NCBI GenBank assembly: GCA_964351885.1
Contig: CAYGPP010000191.1
Coordinates: forward strand, 1 to 5,382
DNA from: Marinoscillum sp964351885
GTDB taxonomy: Bacteria > Bacteroidota > Bacteroidia > Cytophagales > Cyclobacteriaceae
Length of the DNA: 5,382 nt
Direction: 5' to 3'
Shown piece by piece: positions 1 through 5,382 of this stretch. The notes under the pieces were generated by a model. It ran no database searches. It was not told the origin of the DNA and was given only the letters and a program-made list of their open reading frames with translations. Position 1 is the first letter of the stretch. Each line of letters begins with the position of its first letter. The position numbers and the translations under genes are program-made.

Positions 1-2086
1 CTGATAAGGTCAGGTCTATTCCTGTAAAACGGGTAGGTACATTCTGCACACCATTCCCAATCTCTGCGCTTACCAATGGATCTGCATTCACCACTACAGT
101 CCTTAAAAAAGGAATCGCACAAGTGCCATTATCAACAATCAATTCAACAAGGTGAAGCCCCGGCGTTGAATACGCATAAGTAGGATTGCGAACGCTACTC
201 ACGCCTACTTCATCGCCAAAGTCCCAACTGTAGCTATATCCCGCATCATCAACCGCCAAATTCGTGAACTGAATCTCCTCGCCAAAACAGTTATTCGCCC
301 AAGTAAAATCAATATCAAAACCTTCTCCAATAACCGCTTGTTGGGTCAGTGTATCTTTACAACTCTGAGGTAAGTCGACAATCAATCTAACATTATAATT
401 GCCAGAAGTTGAGTAGATGTAGATAGGAGATGCTTCATTGCTATCCTCTATTCCATCTCCATCAAAATCCCAACTAAAAGTAACTGGTGAGCCTTGATCA
501 TAAACGCTATTGTTCGTGAAACTGATTGGAGTTTGGGTACACAGATTGCCCGCGGGTAAAGTGAAGTCTGCTTCTGGGGCATTGTAAATCTTAACCGTAT
601 CGATATAAGTGTTCGTGCAACTTCCATTCGCTACCGTAAGCTTGGCTGCATAACTCCCCGTGTTTTGATACTGATAACTAGGGTTGGCATCTGTACTGTC
701 TTCTGTTCCATCTCCATCAAAGTCCCAACTGTAACTCGTGATGTCTCCTGTAGTGTTGATACTCGTGAACTGACTCAGTGTGGAGATGCAGCTATTATCC
801 GTGCTAAAACTGATGTCTGGGGCTTGGTCATCGGTTACAGTGACACTCCCTAGATAAACTTCACTATTGCCATTTGGATGATAGGCCGTTAACTCTATGG
901 GATAAGTGCCGGCGCTTTCATAGCTGATATTGGTGGGCTTAAATTGTATCGATGAAGCTTCCGACACATAATCACACGAAACCTCTGAAAACGATAAGTA
1001 ACTAACCTTACTCGTTGCTGATACCGACAAGCCTTTCCAATCTGATCCATCTTTCTTTAACCTAAAGGCAAACACATTACTCAACTCTCCCAAGGTGCCA
1101 ATGGACAACTCTTCTGTTATACTTGTGCCAGTAAGTGTATTGCCAAAGTCTATAGCTCGTAAACCATTATTACGCCCCATCACCAGTCCATAATAATTAA
1201 ATCCTTCTCGCTGTAAGGATACCGATGTGGGAGATGACAAGCTCGAACCTGTGATCACCTCACTTACTTCTGGATCTGAAAATAACTCTGTACCAAAGGA
1301 CAGCTTTAGCAACTTGTTGTTAGAAAATGAAGCCACCAAACCATACCAGCCTATCTCTGTCTCCAATAAACTAATCCCCATCGGACCAGAAACTAAACTC
1401 ACATCACTCACTTCTAGAATATCTGCTTCTGGATCAGGATCATTAACTATCCCTCCAGGAAATCTTACTAAGGTCAAACTCCTGCTCCCAAATCCCGAGA
1501 CCATCACAATGACATCTGAGCCTGATACTGCTAAATCGATCCCACGAAGGCTGTTCCAAATTCCAAGGACTCCTAAGTCTTCTGCTAATGCGCCATTGAC
1601 CAAGGAAGAACCAAAACTCAATCGGTAAAGTCTATTCGATGAAGTACTCGACAACAATCCATACCAATTACCTTCTTCAAATACCAAACGTATATCCTTG
1701 GCATTAGGAATCACCGATCCACTAACCACTACTTCACTAACTGTCGGTGTGCTCGATAAATCAGACCCATAGTCCAAGCGATATAAATTGCCATTGTCTC
1801 TACTAGATACAAATCCATACCAATTATCCAACCAATAAACCAACTCTATCCCCTCTGGTGAACTAGATCCTGATATAGTCCCTAAACTCTCCGTGATGGA
1901 TGGTAAATCCTCAAAATCTTCCAAACAAAAATCCCAACGATAACTCGTGCCATTTACTGATTGGTTATTAAAGGAAATGTTGCCACTTTTACAGACCTCT
2001 TCTAGTGGATCAAAAGCAGCTGATACGGATTGACCAAACAAGAAACTGTTAACTAGGCAAAAAATAAATACGCAAAATAACCTCAA
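1..2086 (-). CDS. Secreted multi-PKD protein with an N-terminal beta-propeller-like block, 3' end beyond the window
   Basis: The minus strand is open for 695 codons from a TTG at 2086-2084 to the window edge, so the C-terminus is missing. An in-frame TAA at 2095-2093 limits the start. TTG is chosen because it begins a signal peptide (MRLFCVFIFCLVNSFLFGQ, residues 1-19) and the first in-frame ATG is only at residue 195. Residues ~31-54 look like the first half of a PKD domain (YRWDF, 49-53). Residues ~70-370 hold six propeller-like repeats with W/Y-YG cores about 52 residues apart. Residues ~371-417 resemble a second PKD half (SYESAGTY, 388-395). Three complete PKD units follow at ~423-502, 504-588 and 590-668, with SWDF cores at 453, 538 and 620. 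The protein is probably exported and acts at the cell surface in adhesion or matrix. Related Bacteroidota proteins usually end in a gliding-type or type IX sorting domain, which cannot be seen here. The exact role is unknown. Confidence 0.88.
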   Translation of the reverse strand, partial: MRLFCVFIFCLVNSFLFGQSVSAAFDPLEEVCKSGNISFNNQSVNGTSYRWDFCLEDFEDLPSITESLGTISGSSSPEGIELVYWLDNWYGFVSSRDNGNLYRLDYGSDLSSTPTVSEVVVSGSVIPNAKDIRLVFEEGNWYGLLSSTSSNRLYRLSFGSSLVNGALAEDLGVLGIWNSLRGIDLAVSGSDVIVMVSGFGSRSLTLVRFPGGIVNDPDPEADILEVSDVSLVSGPMGISLLETEIGWYGLVASFSNNKLLKLSFGTELFSDPEVSEVITGSSLSSPTSVSLQREGFNYYGLVMGRNNGLRAIDFGNTLTGTSITEELSIGTLGELSNVFAFRLKKDGSDWKGLSVSATSKVSYLSFSEVSCDYVSEASSIQFKPTNISYESAGTYPIELTAYHPNGNSEVYLGSVTVTDDQAPDISFSTDNSCISTLSQFTSINTTGDITSYSWDFDGDGTEDSTDANPSYQYQNTGSYAAKLTVANGSCTNTYIDTVKIYNAPEADFTLPAGNLCTQTPISFTNNSVYDQGSPVTFSWDFDGDGIEDSNEASPIYIYSTSGNYNVRLIVDLPQSCKDTLTQQAVIGEGFDIDFTWANNCFGEEIQFTNLAVDDAGYSYSWDFGDEVGVSSVRNPTYAYSTPGLHLVELIVDNGTCAIPFLRTVVVNADPLVSAEIGNGVQNVPTRFTGIDLTLS
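83..820 (-). repeat. Three consecutive PKD domains of the PKD protein
   Basis: Three Ig-like PKD units of about 80-85 residues follow one another. Their diagnostic motifs are SWDFDGDG (453-460), SWDFDGDG (538-545) and SWDFGDE (620-626). Each is followed by a P-x-Y-x-Y-x-x-x-G strand: NPSYQYQNTG, SPIYIYSTSG and NPTYAYSTPG. The first two have an acidic D-x-D-x-D-G-x-x-D-like loop after the WDF, which suggests calcium binding; the third has the plain GDE form. Each unit has one Cys before its core and one after (433/490, 516/576, 600/656), which could form a disulfide after export. The role is probably spacing or adhesion. Confidence 0.85.
977..1879 (-). repeat. Six tandem propeller-blade-like repeats of about 52 residues within the PKD protein
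   Basis: Residues ~70-370 contain cores at W89 (WYGFVSS), W141 (WYGLLSS), V192 (DVIVMVSG, diverged), W247 (WYGLVAS), Y298 (YYGLVMG) and W350 (WKGLSVS). The spacing is 51-54 residues. In the first five, each core is followed by a strand of the type N-L-Y-R-L-x-[FY]-G, and then in most by a segment containing S-x-x-P or a similar turn. Regular strand-rich repeats of this length fit a six-bladed beta-propeller. The fold is inferred from periodicity and hydrophobic pattern. No catalytic motif is visible, so a binding or structural role is more likely. Confidence 0.65.
2029..2086 (-). other. Signal peptide coding segment of the PKD protein
   Basis: The first 19 codons give a short basic N-terminus (MR), a strongly hydrophobic core rich in F, L, V and I, and an FGQ end typical of Bacteroidota Sec signal peptides. 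Cleavage is likely after G18 or Q19, leaving a mature protein that begins near SVSAAFD. The signal supports the TTG start because no other start codon would include this segment. The exact cleavage site is inferred. Confidence 0.75.
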
Positions 2087-2113
2087 TGGATATTAATATT
2101 TTTTAGTAAAAAT
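2087..2113. promoter_or_regulatory. 27-bp divergent intergenic gap
   Basis: This is the only DNA between the divergent starts at 2086 (minus) and 2114 (plus). It is almost all A/T and contains a perfect 10-bp palindrome, ATATTAATAT, at 2090-2099. Sequences close to the Bacteroidota -7 element TAnnTTTG occur on both strands: TATTTTTT at 2097-2104 on plus and TATTTTTA at 2114-2107 on minus. No TTG is seen at a suitable -33 distance for either. Neither start has a Shine-Dalgarno sequence; A-rich leaders are usual in this phylum. Promoters here are inferred and may lie partly in the coding regions. Confidence 0.35.
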
Positions 2114-3793
2114 ATGCAATTATCTCCACTAGCTTTATTTGTTTTCAATAGACCTAAACACACAAAAGAAGTAATTCAAGCATTACTGTTAAATAAGCTT
2201 ATTGAACAGACTCAAATTTATATTTTCTCTGATCAAGCCAATGTTGGAAATGAAGAAAATAAAAGATTAGTTCAAGAAGTTCGAATTATCATAAAATCTT
2301 CTCCATGGCACGTCAGACCCATTATCATTGAGCGATCTACGAATTTTGGCTTAGCAAAAAATATAATCTCGGGAATTAACTATGTTTTGGAAAAACACGA
2401 TGACATTATAGTATTAGAAGATGATATAATAACTTCTCCTGGTTTTCTTGAGTTCATGAACAACGCCCTTGATTTATACAGAGATGATCAAGAGGTGATG
2501 CATATTTCTGGGTACATGTTTCCATTGAAAAAGAAACTGCCCGAGACATTTTTTTACAATACAGCCTCTTGCTGGGGATGGGGTACATGGAAAAATTCAT
2601 GGAATAAATACGAACCAGATACGGCCATATTACTTTCTCATTTCAAAAATGAACAAGAAGTCTATAGATTCAACATAGAAAACAGTTACAATTTTCATCA
2701 ACAATTGGTAGCTAATCATGTGAAAACATTAAACACGTGGGCCGTAAAATGGTATGCAACTATTTTTAATAATGACGGGTTCAGTTTACATCCTGGAAAA
2801 TCATTAACCAAAAATATTGGTCATGATGGTTCTGGAATAAACTCTAGTATTGATGAATCATTTGAAAATGACCCTTTGGCAAAATCTGTAAAGGTAGAGC
2901 GAATTAATATCACTGAATCATCTGTTGTACGCAAGCTGATGAAACAGTATTATTCAGTAAACAAGACAAAATATTCCAGATCATTCTTTGCTTCATTATT
3001 ATCTAAAGAAGCAAAAGAATTTGTAAAAAGCACCTTATCAGCTAAAGAGAGAGATCGAAATCTAGAGATAAAAAGGTTGAAAAACTTTCCAAGGTATATT
3101 CCCTCAAAAAGTACTTTATTGAATTTTGAAATTTCTTTCAATGATTCAGCCTCATTTTTATTCAACTATCTAGAAATTTTTGAACAAAAGGTTTATGACT
3201 TTGAGTCTTCAAAAGAATCACCAAGAATAATTGACGCTGGGGCTAATATCGGTCTTGCCACCCTCCGATTTAAGATGCAACACCAAAATGCAAAAGTCAT
3301 TGCCATTGAGGCTGATGAAGAGATCATCGGTCATTTAGAATCAAATATAAAATCAGCCTCACTTAAAAATGTTCAAGTCATTCAAGCTGCGCTTTGGAAA
3401 ACCTCTGGCCTTATTTCATTTGATAATAGTGGTGCGGATTCAGGCAAGGTCAATCCAAATGATGGTAATAAGCAGATTAAAGCAATTTTACTCTCCGATC
3501 TGATTACTGAAAATACTGATTTGATAAAAATAGATATTGAAGGCGCAGAATTAGAGGTCCTAAAAGAAGCGAAACATAAACTACATTTAGTAAAAAGATT
3601 ATTTATTGAGTTTCATTCGTTCATCAACCATGACCAAAATCTTGCTGAGCTATTGGGTATATTAGAATCCACTGGCTTTAGATATTATATTTCAAGTCCA
3701 GGAGTGAGTCGAAATAATCCGTTTATTTCAGCTACCAATCAAGGTTATATGGGAATGGACTTTCAACTCAACATTCACGCTATCAGAGAATGA
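2114..3793 (+). CDS. Bifunctional GT-A-type glycosyltransferase / FkbM-family methyltransferase fusion
   Basis: This 559-residue protein joins two enzyme domains. Residues ~1-270 are a nucleotide-sugar glycosyltransferase of the GT-A type: the N-terminus SPLALFVFNRPKHT, a central VLEDDIITSPGF (100-111) with E102-D103-D104 as probable metal/donor-binding residues, and SCWGWGTW (152-159). These are typical of enzymes in surface-polysaccharide clusters. Residues ~325-555 are an FkbM-type SAM-dependent methyltransferase: motif I IIDAGANIGLATL (372-384), acidic IEAD (398-401), KIDIEGAELEVL (472-483) and FIEFHSF (497-503). A charged linker (~271-325) connects them. The ATG at 2114 fits the usual family N-terminus; no Shine-Dalgarno is seen. 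The protein has no signal peptide or clear membrane helix, so it is likely cytosolic or membrane-associated. It probably adds a sugar and O-methylates a glycan; donor, acceptor and methyl position are unknown. Its stop overlaps the next start. Confidence 0.88.
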   Translation: MQLSPLALFVFNRPKHTKEVIQALLLNKLIEQTQIYIFSDQANVGNEENKRLVQEVRIIIKSSPWHVRPIIIERSTNFGLAKNIISGINYVLEKHDDIIVLEDDIITSPGFLEFMNNALDLYRDDQEVMHISGYMFPLKKKLPETFFYNTASCWGWGTWKNSWNKYEPDTAILLSHFKNEQEVYRFNIENSYNFHQQLVANHVKTLNTWAVKWYATIFNNDGFSLHPGKSLTKNIGHDGSGINSSIDESFENDPLAKSVKVERINITESSVVRKLMKQYYSVNKTKYSRSFFASLLSKEAKEFVKSTLSAKERDRNLEIKRLKNFPRYIPSKSTLLNFEISFNDSASFLFNYLEIFEQKVYDFESSKESPRIIDAGANIGLATLRFKMQHQNAKVIAIEADEEIIGHLESNIKSASLKNVQVIQAALWKTSGLISFDNSGADSGKVNPNDGNKQIKAILLSDLITENTDLIKIDIEGAELEVLKEAKHKLHLVKRLFIEFHSFINHDQNLAELLGILESTGFRYYISSPGVSRNNPFISATNQGYMGMDFQLNIHAIRE

Positions 3794-4971
3794 AAGTTCT
3801 TCATGTATGTACTAGTGACACAGGAGGCGCTTTTCAAGCTGCTTATAATTTACATCTTGGACTCCAAGGGCTAGGAGTTGAAAGTAAGATGCTCGTTCTT
3901 TACAAATACAGAAAATTATCCGAAACAAGCTCTTTTCTGGAAAACAGAAACATCATAGAGCAAATCAGAGATAGCATAAGTTCACGAATATTCAGTTTCA
4001 AAAAAAGAAAAAAAACGGCAGAATTCAATTCAATATTTTCTTTTGCAAGAAGCCCTTACAACGTACTCAGACACCCAGATGTCAAGCAAGCAGATGTGAT
4101 CAACCTGCATTGGACTAGTGGATTTCTAGACTTCCCTACTTTCTTTAGTCATGTAAATAAACCGGTTTTCTGGACTCTTCACGATATGCATCCCTTTAGT
4201 GGTGGGTTCCACTACAAAAGCCTTCAGGAACTAGCTATGGAAAGACTGATCGCTCAAAACATTAGAATCAAAGTAAAATCAATACAGAATATCAAATCCA
4301 AAGTAACTATTGTTTCTCCATCAAAATGGCTTATGGAAGTATCAAAGGCCTCCCAACCTTTCATTACGCTACCTCACTATCATATCCCTTATGTTGTAAA
4401 TCACAATTACTTTCAATATAAAGAAAGCTCAATTGCTAGAAAAACATTGAAAATATTTACTCAAAAGAAAGTCATCCTTTTTATTGCTGATAATCTGAAT
4501 GACAAGCGAAAGGGACTCTCCATTTTCCTTGAATCATTGAAACTATTAGATCCGAATAACATCTTTCTTATGATAGTAGGGTCCGGACAGATAACACTTC
4601 CCAATGAATCTTTGGAATTTAAGCACTTCGGATATGTTGATAATCTTGATCAGCTTTCCTTGATTTATTCTGCTGCAGATCTATTTGTCATCCCTTCAAT
4701 GGAGGATAATTTTCCGAACACCATCATCGAATCCTTATGCTGTGGAACCCCGGTTGTAGGTTTTGACATTGGAGGGTGTGAAGCGATCATAAATGAAGTG
4801 AATGGAATGGTCTCATTTGATATCTCTAAGGAAGGACTAGCAGAGACTATTAATAGTAGTTTATCCCAGCCATTCCATAGGCGCAATATCGCAATTCAAT
4901 CACAAGAAGAATATGGGCTGAGTATTCAGGCTGAAAAGTACCTGAAACAGTATGCTGATTCTTTGGATTAG
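3790..4971 (+). CDS. Family 4 (GT-B) glycosyltransferase, surface glycan synthesis
   Basis: This 393-residue enzyme has the two-domain GT-B layout. The N-terminal acceptor half starts with MKVLHVCTSDTGGAFQAAYN, whose Gly-rich loop is typical, and contains NLHWTSGFLDF (105-115) and WTLHDMHPFSGGFHY (128-142), signatures of a polysaccharide glycosyltransferase subfamily. VSPSKWL (175-181) leads to the C-terminal donor half. This has DKRKG (238-242, probable phosphate contact), SAADLFVIPS (294-303), EDNFPNTIIE (305-314, with D306 and E314 as the acidic pair) and CCGTPVVGFDIGG (317-329). Length is normal to slightly short, because the Cys-rich insert usual after GG[C]HY is missing. The ATG lies within the ATGA overlap with the upstream stop, indicating translational coupling in one operon. 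The donor sugar is not predictable. It probably acts at the inner face of the membrane on a lipid-linked glycan. Confidence 0.92.
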   Translation: MKVLHVCTSDTGGAFQAAYNLHLGLQGLGVESKMLVLYKYRKLSETSSFLENRNIIEQIRDSISSRIFSFKKRKKTAEFNSIFSFARSPYNVLRHPDVKQADVINLHWTSGFLDFPTFFSHVNKPVFWTLHDMHPFSGGFHYKSLQELAMERLIAQNIRIKVKSIQNIKSKVTIVSPSKWLMEVSKASQPFITLPHYHIPYVVNHNYFQYKESSIARKTLKIFTQKKVILFIADNLNDKRKGLSIFLESLKLLDPNNIFLMIVGSGQITLPNESLEFKHFGYVDNLDQLSLIYSAADLFVIPSMEDNFPNTIIESLCCGTPVVGFDIGGCEAIINEVNGMVSFDISKEGLAETINSSLSQPFHRRNIAIQSQEEYGLSIQAEKYLKQYADSLD

Positions 4972-5382
4972 AATCTTTGTCAATTCTAAAAAACTATACT
5001 CCTTGAAACTCAATTTCTCATAAATAACATTATATCTTTCGATAAGTCTATTTAAATCGTAGGCTGAAAGAATTGAATTCCCGCGTTTACCATCAATTTT
5101 GATCGATTTAAGGTTTTCAAAATCTAAAGAAGACTAGTGCAAATTATTTTCCAAAGCACCTACGCCTTCACTAAATACCACATCGAGTCCCCATAGCTAG
5201 CATCGCATTCATTATTAGACAATATTAAACTACCGATTAAATCAGATAGGCTACCACAACATCGTCCAGAAATAAAAAGTTGATTTTAACCACTAATTAT
5301 TAGGAAGCAAAAACGATTTTTACTCAAATGAAAAAAATCAGCGTTAATACCTCCTGTTGGAGCATTACCTCTAACTGATGTT
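4972..5382 (-). pseudogene. Probable decayed coding region of unknown function, 5' part beyond the window
   Basis: No intact gene is present in these 411 bp, but the minus strand looks like coding sequence with stops and a frameshift. One frame, from 5381, reads TSVRGNAPTGGINADFF and on to a TAA at 5288-5286. It continues in the same frame through SGRCCGSLSDLIGSLI and SNNECDASYGDSMWYLVKA to another stop. A second frame, open from 5196, reads GLDVVFSEGVGALENNLH up to a TAG at 5136-5134. After that it stays open for 54 codons to 4972 and beyond (DFENLKSIKIDGKRGN, then LNRLIERYNVIYEKLS). It would have converged on the glycosyltransferase gene and run into its 3' end. I do not recognise the family; a glycosyltransferase relic is possible but unproven. 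Chance open stretches in AT-rich DNA cannot be excluded. Confidence 0.4.

Noticed and set aside
665..853. Short plus-strand open frame of 62 codons
   Set aside because: It lies entirely antisense to the PKD-coding region, whose minus frame gives clear SWDFDGDG motifs; the plus translation has no domain character.
1227..1628. Plus-strand open frame of 133 codons
   Set aside because: It is antisense to the propeller repeats. Its length comes from the biased Ser/Gly codons of the real minus-strand gene, and its translation is low-complexity S/T/P-rich.
2057..2086. Cys at residue 10 of the PKD protein as a lipobox
   Set aside because: It is too close to the N-terminus and sits within the hydrophobic core; the FGQ end fits an ordinary Sec signal peptide better.
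2950..3165. Minus-strand open frame of 71 codons
   Set aside because: It is antisense to the linker and early FkbM part of the fusion gene, with no recognisable protein features.
4665..4886. Minus-strand open frame of 73 codons
   Set aside because: It is antisense to the conserved donor-binding half of the family-4 glycosyltransferase, where the plus frame carries the diagnostic motifs.
4968..4989. Inverted repeat TTAGAAT / ATTCTAA with an 8-nt loop at the end of the glycosyltransferase gene, as a terminator
   Set aside because: The stem is only 7 bp with a single G-C pair, overlaps the stop codon, and no T-run follows on either strand.
5328..5375. Plus-strand ATG reading MKKISVNTSC as a small gene
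   Set aside because: It stops after 15 codons and overlaps the better coding-like minus-strand remnant.

Overview
The window looks like a piece of a Bacteroidota chromosome (Cytophagales/Flavobacteriales type). The reasons are a PKD-rich, probably secreted protein of the kind found with gliding/type IX secretion, AT-rich DNA, and starts without Shine-Dalgarno sequences. The genus cannot be told from the sequence.

Layout: positions 2086 to 1 hold the first 695 codons of one long minus-strand gene that runs off the left edge. It has a signal peptide, a six-bladed beta-propeller-like block, and four PKD units. The propeller block appears to be inserted inside the first PKD unit. A 27-bp AT-rich gap separates it from a divergent plus-strand pair. 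The first gene of that pair (2114-3793) is an N-terminal GT-A-type glycosyltransferase fused to a C-terminal FkbM-type methyltransferase. The second (3790-4971) is a GT-B (family 4) glycosyltransferase that overlaps it by 4 bp (ATGA). The last 411 bp (4972-5382) have no intact gene, but the minus strand carries broken, coding-like segments that look like a decayed gene.

The two glycosyltransferase genes are probably co-translated and build, and in part methylate, a surface glycan (polysaccharide or protein-linked). The large PKD protein is probably exported, and its missing C-terminus would be expected to carry a sorting domain. Sharing a narrow divergent control region with glycan genes could mean co-regulation, but no functional link is shown. 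I see no RNA gene, CRISPR array, IS element or attachment site. The most unusual observations are the propeller nested within a PKD fold, the glycosyltransferase-FkbM fusion, the family-4 enzyme without its usual Cys-rich segment, and the decayed 3' region.
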